Positions 32,868 to 40,249 of a DNA stretch of 64,000 bases are shown in pieces. A program made the position numbers and the translations under genes. This DNA is from Deinococcus sp. LM3 (GTDB taxonomy: Bacteria > Deinococcota > Deinococci > Deinococcales > Deinococcaceae). The notes below the pieces were generated by a model that was not told where the DNA came from, searched no databases, and worked only from the letters and a program-made list of their open reading frames with translations. The stretch lies in the NCBI RefSeq assembly GCF_002017875.1, contig NZ_MUFV01000001.1, positions 806,001-870,000 on the forward strand, in the 5' to 3' direction. Each line of letters starts with the position of its first letter. Position 1 is the first letter of the stretch.

Positions 32868-32873
32868 AGGATA
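32868..32873 (-). promoter_or_regulatory. rarA -10 box (leaderless)
   Basis: Read on the minus strand this is TATCCT, 6 nt before the GTG start, which supports that start. Confidence 0.6.
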
Positions 32874-32945
32874 CGGGCGGGCCGGTCGGGGAATTGAGGC
32901 GCGGTGCGGGGTGCGCGCCCCCCACCCACGGCGCACAATGACCGC

Positions 32946-33221
32946 ATGGACGAACAGACCCTCCGCCACCAGATCGAACTTGCCGACCTGCCCGCCGGGG
33001 TCCACGTGACCCAGGTGCCCGGCGCGGGCGTGGTCCTGCGCGCCACGCACGGCGAGGAACGCGGCCTGGAAATCCAGCTGACCGACGACGCCGGGCGCAT
33101 GTACGGCGAGGGCCCCGCCGTGGCCACCGCCCTGACCCGCCTGAAACAGGCCGCCCAGGCAGGTCTGCCCGCCCGCCGGACGGACGGCACCTACGAACGG
33201 CTGGTGTTCGTGGGCGACTGA
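32946..33221 (+). CDS. Hypothetical protein
   Basis: This 91-residue cytosolic protein does not belong to a family I recognise. It has a short alpha/beta pattern: MDEQTLRHQIELADLPAGV, two strands (HVTQVPGAGVVLRATHG and LEIQLTDDAGRMYGEG), then a helix (AVATALTRLKQAAQAG) and a final strand YERLVFVGD. There are no Cys residues and no membrane segment. It is divergent from rarA. A CACAAT stands 6 nt before the ATG, a near match to the leaderless -10 pattern. Codon use fits the neighbours, so it is probably real. Confidence 0.7.
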   Translation: MDEQTLRHQIELADLPAGVHVTQVPGAGVVLRATHGEERGLEIQLTDDAGRMYGEGPAVATALTRLKQAAQAGLPARRTDGTYERLVFVGD

Positions 33222-33293
33222 ACCGGCCCCCGCCCGGCGTCGGGGTGCCAGCCATGCGGGACGACGGGTGGCCCGCACGGAAGGCTGCGCGCC

Positions 33294-33299
33294 TATCCT
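33294..33299 (+). promoter_or_regulatory. -10 box of the DUF885-like gene (leaderless)
   Basis: TATCCT lies 7 nt before the ATG at 33307. It decides the start against an upstream in-frame ATG at 33268. Confidence 0.6.
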
Positions 33300-33306
33300 G
33301 CCCTGC

Positions 33307-34485
33307 ATGACGGACATTGCAGAGCGGTACATCCGGCTGGCGCACGCCATCGACGCGCACTCGGAGGGCTTCATCGACGGGTACGGGGGGCCGCCGGAAT
33401 GGGCGGTGCGGGAGGCCCGCGAGCCGCAGGCGCTGATGGCAGAGGCGTCGGCGTTGCTGGCGGACGTGGCGGGTGTGCCGGAGGAGGCGCGGCGCGAGTG
33501 GTTGACGGTGCAGGTGCGGGCCATGCACACCATGACGCGCCTGCTGTCGGGCGAGGCCATCGCGTACGCCGATGAGGTGCGCGGCCTGTACGACATCGAG
33601 GCGCGCCGCGCGGATCTGGGCGAACTGGACGGGGCGCTGCGGGCGCTGGACGCCGCGCTGCCCGGCAGCGGCTCCCTGATCGAGCGGGAGGAGGCGCTGC
33701 GTTCGCGGGTGGCGGTGCCGCGCGGGGACATCCTGCGGGTCGCGGCCCCGATCCTGGCGGAGTTGCGCTCACGCGTATCAGAACGCTTCGGGCTGCCGGA
33801 CGGCGAGGATTTCAGTATCGAACTCGTGAACGACCGGCCCTGGAGCGGGTACAACTGGCCGCTGGGGAACCTGAAGAGTCGCATCGACATCAACACGGAC
33901 CTGCCGGTGCTGTTGCCCGCCCTGCCGGACCTGCTGGCGCACGAGGGCTACCCCGGCCACCACACCGAGCACGCCACCAAGGAGGCCGGGCTGGTGCGCG
34001 GGCGCGGCTGGCTGGAACACAGCATCCAACTCATCAACGCGCCGGAGTGTGTGGTGTCGGAGGGCATCGCCGTGAACGCCCTGCGCGCCATCATGACGCC
34101 GGACGAGGCAGAGGCGTGGCTGACCGGGGAACTCGCCGCGCTGGCCGGGCTGGACGCCGACGACATCCGCGCGTTCCTGGCGGTCACGCAGGTCAAGCGG
34201 GCGCTGGGCGGCGTGAGCGGCGAGGCGGCCATGCGCCTGCACGCCGACCGCGCCCCGGAAGGCGAGGTGCTGGAGTTCCTGCAGACCTACGCCCTGGCCA
34301 GCGAGGCGCGCGCCCGGCAGTCCCTGCGGTTCATCGGGAATCCCACCTTCCGGTCGTACATCTTCACGTACGCCGTCGGCGGCGATCTGGTGCGGCAGGC
34401 CGTCGAGCGCGGCGGCAGTGACACCTTCGCCCACCTGCTGCGCGAACCCGTCACGCCGGGGCAGCTGGCGGCCATGGGCCAGTAA
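33307..34485 (+). CDS. DUF885-like metallohydrolase
   Basis: This 392-residue, mostly helical cytosolic protein contains the motif LLAHEGYPGHHTEHA (about residues 215-229). This is the DUF885 signature HEGYPGHH, which carries HExxxH-type zinc ligands. A downstream conserved Glu is likely in PECVVSEGIAVNALR. DUF885 proteins are usually 550-600 residues with a signal peptide; this one is shorter and has none. It is therefore a compact relative, perhaps a carboxypeptidase- or dipeptidase-like enzyme. The start is fixed by a TATCCT box 7 nt upstream. rqkA follows 113 nt later on the same strand. Family relation is likely; substrate unknown. Confidence 0.8.
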   Translation: MTDIAERYIRLAHAIDAHSEGFIDGYGGPPEWAVREAREPQALMAEASALLADVAGVPEEARREWLTVQVRAMHTMTRLLSGEAIAYADEVRGLYDIEARRADLGELDGALRALDAALPGSGSLIEREEALRSRVAVPRGDILRVAAPILAELRSRVSERFGLPDGEDFSIELVNDRPWSGYNWPLGNLKSRIDINTDLPVLLPALPDLLAHEGYPGHHTEHATKEAGLVRGRGWLEHSIQLINAPECVVSEGIAVNALRAIMTPDEAEAWLTGELAALAGLDADDIRAFLAVTQVKRALGGVSGEAAMRLHADRAPEGEVLEFLQTYALASEARARQSLRFIGNPTFRSYIFTYAVGGDLVRQAVERGGSDTFAHLLREPVTPGQLAAMGQ

Positions 34486-34493
34486 CGCAGGAG

Positions 34494-34545
34494 GGAGTGG
34501 GGTGCAGGGCGGCAGGTCAGCCACCGACCCACTCCCCACCCACTG
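34494..34545. repeat. Hairpin motif shared with 551-587
   Basis: GGGAGTGGG (34494-34502) pairs with CCCACTCCC downstream. The core GCCACCGACCCACTCCCC also occurs at 570-587, where it is likewise preceded by GGGGCGGCAG-like sequence. It lies just after the DUF885-like gene stop and may serve as a terminator-type repeat. Confidence 0.5.
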
Positions 34546-34584
34546 CGAGCCGCGCCCCGCGCCTCCCTCGTGGCTGCCGGGCGC

Positions 34585-34590
34585 TACACT
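34585..34590 (+). promoter_or_regulatory. rqkA -10 box (leaderless)
   Basis: TACACT lies 8 nt before the ATG at 34599. No clear RDRM palindrome for DNA-damage induction is seen in the 113-nt gap. Confidence 0.5.
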
Positions 34591-34598
34591 CGCGGAGT

Positions 34599-36596
34599 AT
34601 GCCGCTGGATTCGGGCTCTGTGCTGGTGGGTCGGTACGACCTGCTGGGTCTGCTGGGCGAGGGTGGAAGCGCGCGGGTGTTCCGGGCGCACGACACGCTG
34701 CTGGGGCGGGACGTGGCCGTGAAGGTGCAGCACGCGCACGTGCCGCCCAGTGACCGCGAGCGCTTTCTGCGGGAGGTGCGGACGCTGGCGCGCCTGACGC
34801 ACCCTGGGGTGGTGCCGGTGCTGGACCTGGGAACGGAGCCGGAGGGGGGTCGGCCGTTTTTCACGATGCCGCTGATGACGGGCGGGCCGGTGACGACGCT
34901 GGGACCGCTGGAGGACGCGCCGGGGCCGCTGGGGCGGTTCCTGACGGCGGCGGCGTTCGTGTCGCGGGCGCTGCATTTCGTGCATGCGCAGGGGATCACG
35001 CACCGGGACCTGACGCCGGGGAACGTGCTGCTGGACGGGGCGGGGTTACCGCGCGTGATGGATTTCGGGCTGGTGGCGCTCAGTGAGCACACCCGGCAGC
35101 TGACGCGCAGCGGCGTGACGCTGGGCACCCCGGCGTACATGGCGCCCGAGCAGGCGCGCGGGGTGGGCGTGGGGCCGCTGAGTGACCTGTACGCGCTGGG
35201 CGCGGTGCTGTACCGGGTGGCGTGCGGCAGTCCGCCGTTCGTGGGGGACAGTGATCAGAGCGTGCTGTACCAGCATGTGTACGAGGCCGCGCCGGACCCG
35301 CGCGAGCTGAACCCGGCGGTGCCGGACGCGGTGGCGCGGGTGCTGCTGTCGCTGCTGGCCAAGCGTCCGGAGGACCGCCCGGAGAGTGGGGAGGCGCTGG
35401 CGCACCTGTGGGCGCTGGCGCGGCGGGACGTGTGGACGGCGCACGTGCGCGGGCAGTACCGGGGTGGGCGCACCCGGACCGGTGAGCATCCGGACGGACC
35501 GGCGCGCGTGGCGGGCCTGCGGGAGGTCTGGAGCGTGCCGCTGCCGGGCGAGGTGACGTGGCCGGCCGCCGTGATGGGCGAGGGGGATCTGGTGGCGGTG
35601 GGCACGCGCGGCGGGCAGCTGGTCCTGACGCACGCGTCGGGGCGGCCGTTCGCGACGTACGCGGCGCGCGACGAGGTGACGGCCCCGGCGACCTTCCAGG
35701 GCGGGCAGGTGCTGTTCGGCGCGTGGGACGGCACCTTGCGGCGCGTGGATCTGCACAGCGGCGCGCAGGTGTGGCTGCACCGGGCGCGGGCGGAACTGAC
35801 GGGCGCGCCCACGCTGTGGGGCGGGCAGGTGCTGGCCAGCAGCCGGGACGGGCACCTGTACGCGCTGGACGACCGGACCGGCGAGCTGCGCTGGGCGTAC
35901 CGGACGGGCGGGCCGGTGGCGGCCAGTCCGCTGGTGTGGGCGGGCGCGGCGCTGATCTGCGACGAGAGCGGCTGGTTGCACGCGCTGGACGCCCGCAGCG
36001 GCGCGCCCATGTGGAAGGTCGAGATCGGGACGGTGCACGGCACGCCGGCGCTGCTGCCGACCCGGCCGGGCGAGGCGACGCTGGTCGTGGCGACCTGGGA
36101 GGGCGAGGTGCATGCGCTGGCGCTCAGCGCGGCGGGGGGGCGGCCGGCGCTGGCGCAGGGAGAGCCGACGCTGTGGACGTACGATCTGGAGGATGAGGTG
36201 TGGGCGTCCCCGGCGCTGACCGGCGCGGACCGGGACGGTGGCGTGGCGATCCTGGCCGGGTGGGGGGGCGAGGTGCGGGCGCTGCGCCTGTCGGACGGCG
36301 AGGACCTGTGGTCGCACCGCATGGAGGGCCGCGTGACGGCCAGTCCGGTGATCAGCGCCGGGATGGTGTTTCTGGCGTCCGAGGCGGGGGAACTCCGGGC
36401 GCTGGACGTGCGCAGCGGGGCGGTACGCTGGTCGCACCGGGAGGCGCAGGGCGTGCAGGCCACGCCACTGGCGGCAGACGGGACGCTGTACGTGGCGTTC
36501 ATGAACGGCACGCTGCGCGCGTACCGGGACGTGCCGCCCGCCGACGCGAAGGGGACCGCAGCGGCGGGCGTGCCGGGGCCGGTCGCGCCGCGCTGA
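34599..36596 (+). CDS. rqkA: Quinoprotein Ser/Thr kinase, RqkA type
   Basis: This 665-residue protein has an N-terminal Hanks-type kinase domain (about 12-280): glycine loop LLGEGGSARVF, Lys42 in VAVKVQHA, HRD in ITHRDLTPGNVLL (Asp137), DFG in VMDFGLVAL (Asp155), and GTPAYMAPEQARG. It is followed by PQQ-type beta-propeller repeats (about 320-650), such as GHLYALDDRTGELRWAYRTGG and GWLHALDARSGAPMWKVEIG. This architecture and length match the radiation- and PQQ-responsive kinase RqkA (DR2518) of D. radiodurans, which promotes double-strand-break repair and radioresistance. All catalytic residues are present, so it should be active. No membrane segment is evident. The leaderless-type start has TACACT 8 nt upstream. 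Confidence 0.9.
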   Translation: MPLDSGSVLVGRYDLLGLLGEGGSARVFRAHDTLLGRDVAVKVQHAHVPPSDRERFLREVRTLARLTHPGVVPVLDLGTEPEGGRPFFTMPLMTGGPVTTLGPLEDAPGPLGRFLTAAAFVSRALHFVHAQGITHRDLTPGNVLLDGAGLPRVMDFGLVALSEHTRQLTRSGVTLGTPAYMAPEQARGVGVGPLSDLYALGAVLYRVACGSPPFVGDSDQSVLYQHVYEAAPDPRELNPAVPDAVARVLLSLLAKRPEDRPESGEALAHLWALARRDVWTAHVRGQYRGGRTRTGEHPDGPARVAGLREVWSVPLPGEVTWPAAVMGEGDLVAVGTRGGQLVLTHASGRPFATYAARDEVTAPATFQGGQVLFGAWDGTLRRVDLHSGAQVWLHRARAELTGAPTLWGGQVLASSRDGHLYALDDRTGELRWAYRTGGPVAASPLVWAGAALICDESGWLHALDARSGAPMWKVEIGTVHGTPALLPTRPGEATLVVATWEGEVHALALSAAGGRPALAQGEPTLWTYDLEDEVWASPALTGADRDGGVAILAGWGGEVRALRLSDGEDLWSHRMEGRVTASPVISAGMVFLASEAGELRALDVRSGAVRWSHREAQGVQATPLAADGTLYVAFMNGTLRAYRDVPPADAKGTAAAGVPGPVAPR

Positions 36597-36631
36597 AGGT
36601 GGCGCGTGACATTTGCTTGGACGGGCGGCCC

Positions 36632-36637
36632 TACACT
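36632..36637 (+). promoter_or_regulatory. -10 box upstream of tatA
   Basis: TACACT matches TANNNT and would give tatA a leader of about 80 nt. A GTG exactly 6 nt downstream (36644) opens a 38-codon frame that overlaps the tatA start. Confidence 0.4.
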
Positions 36638-36726
36638 GCGGGGGTGGTTCCTGGCGGGCCGCGCCGGACGGTCGTCTGCCGGCTGGTGGTGTGGTCACCG
36701 CCGATTTTCCCTGGAGGTCAAGTGTT

Positions 36727-37128
36727 ATGCCCAATATCGGTCCTGCTGAACTGCTGGTGATCCTGCTGGTCGCGCTCGTGGTGTTCGGTCCCCGCAAACT
36801 TCCGGAACTGGGCAAGAGCCTGGGGGCTGGCCTGCGTGAATTCCGCAAAAGTACCCAGAGCCTCAAAGACGGCCTGGACGGCACCCTGAACGACCCGCCG
36901 CCCGCCGCTCCCGCGCAGACGATTCACGCGCAGGCGGCCGTTCCGGTCGCGGCGGCTGTCGCGCCGGGCGCGCAACCCATGGCGGCGCAGCCCGTTGCAG
37001 CGCAAGCTGTCGCGGCGCAACCGGCGACGGTGCAGCCGCTGACGGTGCAGCCGGTCGAGGTGCCCCAGCCGGCCGCGCCGGACAGCACCCCGGCCGTCAC
37101 GGTCGCCAAGGAGCCCACCCACAGCTGA
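36727..37128 (+). CDS. tatA: Sec-independent protein translocase protein TatA
   Basis: This 133-residue membrane protein begins with a short helix (PAELLVILLVALVVFGPRKLPELG), the diagnostic FGPRKLPELGK hinge, and an amphipathic helix (SLGAGLREFRKSTQSLKDGLDG). The remaining 80 residues are an Ala/Pro/Gln/Val-rich low-complexity tail with repeated PVAAQAVAAQPATVQPL-type units, unusually long for TatA. It would form the protein-conducting assembly for folded Tat substrates with TatC, which is not in this window. GGAGG lies 9-10 nt before the ATG. It stands between rqkA and comM on the same strand. Confidence 0.93.
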   Translation: MPNIGPAELLVILLVALVVFGPRKLPELGKSLGAGLREFRKSTQSLKDGLDGTLNDPPPAAPAQTIHAQAAVPVAAAVAPGAQPMAAQPVAAQAVAAQPATVQPLTVQPVEVPQPAAPDSTPAVTVAKEPTHS

Positions 37129-37203
37129 CGGCCCCGGCCGCGCCCCGCGTGTCCCCTGCCGGGGGTGTGAGGTCCTGCGGCCGGCGCACAGCGGAGCGTC
37201 TGG

Positions 37204-37209
37204 TACGCT
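37204..37209 (+). promoter_or_regulatory. -10 box of the comM transcript
   Basis: TACGCT lies 7 nt before the GTG of the short upstream frame at 37217, the exact spacing of leaderless genes in this window. Confidence 0.5.
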
Positions 37210-37216
37210 GGCAAGC

Positions 37217-37249
37217 GTGAAATTCCGCACAGTTCGTGGGGGCCGCTGA
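37217..37249 (+). CDS. Possible 10-codon leader peptide before comM
   Basis: A GTG at 37217 opens a frame encoding MKFRTVRGGR and ends at TGA 37247-37249, which overlaps the comM ATG as TGATG. It lies exactly 7 nt after the TACGCT box, as a leaderless start would. It also contains the purine-rich GGGGG before the comM start. It may serve to bring ribosomes to comM by termination-reinitiation. The peptide itself need not have a function. Coding status is unproven. Confidence 0.45.
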   Translation: MKFRTVRGGR

Positions 37250-38754
37250 TGCTGGCCCGCGCCCGCAGTGTCGCACTGATCGGCGTGGACGCCGTTCCGG
37301 TCGAGGTCGAGGTGGACGTCTCGCCGGGCCTGCCCGCCTTCACGGTGGTGGGGTTGCCGGATCAGGCGGTCAGCGAGGCGCGCGAGCGGGTGCGGGCCGC
37401 CGTGCGGAACGCGGGGTTGCCGTTCCCGGCGGCGCGGATCACGGTGAACCTCGCTCCGGCGGACCTGCGCAAGGAGGGGCCGCTGTACGACCTGCCCATC
37501 GCGCTGGGGCTGCTGGCCGCGCAGGACCTGCTGCCGGCGGCGGCGCTGGCGGGCACGCTGGTGGCGGGTGAACTGGCGCTGGACGGCAGCCTGCGGCCCA
37601 TCTCGGGCGCGGTGAATCTGGCGTTGCTGGCGGCGCAGCTGGGTCTGCCGGCGCTGCTGCCGCTGGGAAACGCACCCGAGGCGGCGCTGATCGAGGGCGT
37701 GCCGGTGTTCGGGGCAGGCACCCTGGCCGAGGCGGCCCGGCACCTGGGCGGCTCTCACCCGCTGCCGGTCACGCCGGCGCCCGAGGCGCAGGGGCCGGAG
37801 GACACGCTGCTGGACCTCGCGGACCTCAAGGGCCAGAGCGGGGCGCGCCGGGCGCTGGAGATCGCCGTGGCGGGCGGGCACAACCTGCTGATGGTCGGGT
37901 CGCCCGGCAGCGGCAAGACCATGCTGGCGCGCCGCGCGCCGGGGCTGCTGCCGCCCCTGACGCGGGCCGAGGCGCTGGAGGTCACGCGGATTCACTCGGC
38001 GGCGGGCCTGCTGGCGTCGCGGGGCCGCCTGAACCTGGGCGCGCCGTTCCGCGCGCCGCATCACACGGTGTCGGACGCCGGGTTGATCGGTGGGGGCGGC
38101 GTGCCCCGGCCGGGTGAGGTCAGCCTCGCGCACCGGGGCCTGCTGTTCCTGGATGAATTCCCGGAGTTCAGCCGCAAGGCCCTGGAGACGCTGCGCCAGC
38201 CGCTGGAGGACGGCGCGGTCGTGATCAGCCGCGCGCGGGCGACCGTGCAGTACCCGGCGCGCTTTCAGCTGATCGCCGCCATGAATCCCTGCCCGTGCGG
38301 GCACCTGGGCGACCCGGAAAAGGCCTGCGTGTGCACGCCGTCCGAGCGGATGCGGTACGCGGCGAGGCTGTCGGGGCCGCTGCTGGACCGCATCGACCTG
38401 ACGGTGCGGGTGCCGCGCCTGACGGTCGAGGAACTGACCCGCGCGCCCGAGCCGGAACCCACGGCCCCGGTGCGTTCACGGGTGGCGGCGGCCCGCGAGC
38501 GGATGCTGGCCCGGCAGGGCGGCCGGAACGCGGATCTGGGCGGGCAGGCGTTGCGGCAGCACGCCCCGCTGGCGGCCGGTCCCGAGAATTTTGCGCGGGC
38601 CGCCGCGAAGCAACTGGGCCTGACCGGGCGCGGCTACGACCGCCTGCTGCGCGTGGCGCGCACGGTCGCGGATCTCGCGGGCAGCCCCGACATCCGCGAG
38701 GCGCACCTGGCCGAGGCGGTCACGTACCGCCCGCGCGACCTGGGCACCGGCTGA
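37249..38754 (+). CDS. comM: ComM/YifB family AAA+ helicase (Mg-chelatase-like)
   Basis: This 501-residue protein has an N-terminal Lon-like domain (1-165), including VVGLPDQAVSEARERVRAAV and LAPADLRKEGPLYDLPIALG. The AAA+ core has Walker A GSPGSGKTML (about 217-226), Walker B LLFLDEFPEF and sensor GSNPCPCG-type AAMNPCPCGHLGDPEKAC. The four-Cys zinc-like insert CPCG...CVC is visible. ComM is a hexameric helicase that promotes branch migration during natural transformation. D. radiodurans is naturally competent, so the same role is likely. Length is normal. Confidence 0.93.
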   Translation: MLARARSVALIGVDAVPVEVEVDVSPGLPAFTVVGLPDQAVSEARERVRAAVRNAGLPFPAARITVNLAPADLRKEGPLYDLPIALGLLAAQDLLPAAALAGTLVAGELALDGSLRPISGAVNLALLAAQLGLPALLPLGNAPEAALIEGVPVFGAGTLAEAARHLGGSHPLPVTPAPEAQGPEDTLLDLADLKGQSGARRALEIAVAGGHNLLMVGSPGSGKTMLARRAPGLLPPLTRAEALEVTRIHSAAGLLASRGRLNLGAPFRAPHHTVSDAGLIGGGGVPRPGEVSLAHRGLLFLDEFPEFSRKALETLRQPLEDGAVVISRARATVQYPARFQLIAAMNPCPCGHLGDPEKACVCTPSERMRYAARLSGPLLDRIDLTVRVPRLTVEELTRAPEPEPTAPVRSRVAAARERMLARQGGRNADLGGQALRQHAPLAAGPENFARAAAKQLGLTGRGYDRLLRVARTVADLAGSPDIREAHLAEAVTYRPRDLGTG

Positions 38755-38772
38755 CGCGACCCGCGCACAGGG

Positions 38773-38818
38773 CAGGAGTGGGCGGCACCAGGGGAACTTC
38801 CGGTGCCGCCCACTCCTG
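38773..38818. terminator. Bidirectional terminator, comM end
   Basis: A perfect 17-bp stem pairs CAGGAGTGGGCGGCACC (38773-38789) with its complement at 38802-38818, around a 12-nt loop. Both flanks carry T/A-rich edges (TCTCGGTTT on the right). It separates comM from a small convergent gene. Confidence 0.8.
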
Positions 38819-38825
38819 TCTCGGT

Positions 38826-39083
38826 TTACTCCTCGCTGCTGTCGCGGTTGACGGTGCTGGTCCCGTCGTCCGGGCCGCTGCCCGGCTCGATCAGGTCGGC
38901 GGGGGCGACGGCAGCGATCAGGCCGGTGGTGTTGGCGTTCGCCACGGCCGGAATGACGGCCGGTCCCTGATCGCGGCGCAGGGTTTCTCCCTCGCGCGGG
39001 TCGTTCACGAGGTTGCCGCTCTCGCGTTCGATGTCCTCGACGCTGCGGCCCAGGGGGGTGGTGTCGTGCAGTGGGTCGGTCAT
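38826..39083 (-). CDS. Hypothetical acidic protein
   Basis: This 85-residue, hydrophilic and acidic protein has no recognised domain (MTDPLHDTTPLGRSVEDIERE at the start). A helix around SVEDIERESGNLVNDPREGE is followed by an Ala/Pro-rich middle (PAVIPAVANANTTGLIAAV) and an acidic tail ending SSEE. It looks partly disordered and resembles short Deinococcus-specific stress-type proteins. The start is the ATG at 39081-39083 with CACACT 6 nt upstream, a near match to the leaderless box. It ends 7 nt from the strong terminator hairpin. Probably real; function unknown. Confidence 0.65.
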   Translation of the reverse strand: MTDPLHDTTPLGRSVEDIERESGNLVNDPREGETLRRDQGPAVIPAVANANTTGLIAAVAPADLIEPGSGPDDGTSTVNRDSSEE

Positions 39084-39307
39084 GCGCCCAGTGTGGCGCG
39101 CCTACCGGGGGGCGCGGTGAGAGGCGGCGCGGGCGTGTCTTCATGCGCGGCCGTGACAGCCGGGAGCGGCGCCGCGCGCCTGGGCAGGGTTGGGTATGCT
39201 GTGCCGACAGGTTCCGGGCCGCGCGTAGCGTGACCGGGGCCGCCCAGGTGCAGGAGAGGGCCGGTTCAGGCGGCGCCCGGCTCCTGTGGGTTTTTCAAGG
39301 AGTGATC

Positions 39308-40249
39308 ATGACCCAGCGTGCCCCCAGTGAACGTGCCGTGCAGGCCCTGCAGACCATCGGAATGACCGCTTCTCCCCTCACGTCGCTGGAACGCGACGAG
39401 GCGCTGTTCGTCCTGACGGCCGACACGCTGCTGTTCCAGGACGGCGACGGTACGCGCCGGGTCACGCTGCGCGACCTGACCCGCATCCACAGTGATCAGG
39501 AGGGCACGCTGCGGGTCGAGACGCCGGCCGGGACGGCCCTGACGGCCAGCCTGCTGGGCTTCGATCCGGCGCAAGTGCAGGCGTTCTTCGGGCAGGTCAG
39601 GGACGCGACCGCGCAGGCCAAGGAACGCGTGGCCGCGCAGGAAGCGGCGCAGGCGGCCGAGGTCACCCCGGAACCGGCGGCGCCCACGCCCCAGCCTGCT
39701 CCCACGCCCGCTCCCGAACCCACGCCGGTTCCCACCCCGGCACCCGCACCGAGTCCGGCACCGACGCCGGCACCCGCTCCGGTTCACACGCCGGTCAGCG
39801 CGGCGCCGGTCGTGATCTCGTCGAGCGGCTTCTCGCCCAGCCGCACCCCGGACCTCACCAAATCGCCGGCCTCGCCGCGCAGCGAGGTCGCGCCCGCCCC
39901 GGCGCCCGCCCCCGTCCCGATGCCGACCGCAGCGCCGGCGGCGGCTCCGGCCTCGGCCGGCGTGCCGCTGCGGGGCGCGGCGTCGGCGGTGGCGGCGCTG
40001 ACCCGGCAGGCGGACCTCGTGGACAGCCTGACGGGTCGCCTGCGGGTGCTGGGCGCAGTGCTGTTCGTGGCGTCGGTCGCGCTGGCGTTCTTCCAGTTCT
40101 CGGGCGGCGAGCAACTCTTGGCGCTTTGGACGCTGCTGGCGGGCGGCGTGGGCACCATCGCGCTGATGGCGCTGGCGGACATCGCGCGGCTGCTCGTGGC
40201 GCTGGCGCGGGCGTCGGGCACCTCGGGCGGGGTGATGGATGTCGACTGA
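39308..40249 (+). CDS. Membrane protein with Pro/Ala-rich linker
   Basis: This 313-residue protein has three parts. Residues 1-110 form a small alpha/beta domain resembling a PH-like fold (ALFVLTADTLLFQDGDGTRR, LLGFDPAQVQAFFGQVRD). About 120-235 is a linker dominated by Pro and Ala, with TPAPEPTPVPTPAPAP-type repeats. Near the C-terminus are two membrane helices (VLGAVLFVASVALAFFQF and LLALWTLLAGGVGTIALMAL). AAGGAG lies 6 nt before the ATG. The gene overlaps lysK by 11 nt, so the two are co-translated. No family is assigned. The soluble domain probably faces the cytosol. Confidence 0.75.
   Translation: MTQRAPSERAVQALQTIGMTASPLTSLERDEALFVLTADTLLFQDGDGTRRVTLRDLTRIHSDQEGTLRVETPAGTALTASLLGFDPAQVQAFFGQVRDATAQAKERVAAQEAAQAAEVTPEPAAPTPQPAPTPAPEPTPVPTPAPAPSPAPTPAPAPVHTPVSAAPVVISSSGFSPSRTPDLTKSPASPRSEVAPAPAPAPVPMPTAAPAAAPASAGVPLRGAASAVAALTRQADLVDSLTGRLRVLGAVLFVASVALAFFQFSGGEQLLALWTLLAGGVGTIALMALADIARLLVALARASGTSGGVMDVD

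Noticed and set aside
34486..34598. Radiation/desiccation response motif (RDRM) upstream of rqkA
   Set aside because: No 17-bp TTATGTCATTGACATAA-like palindrome could be seen in the gap.
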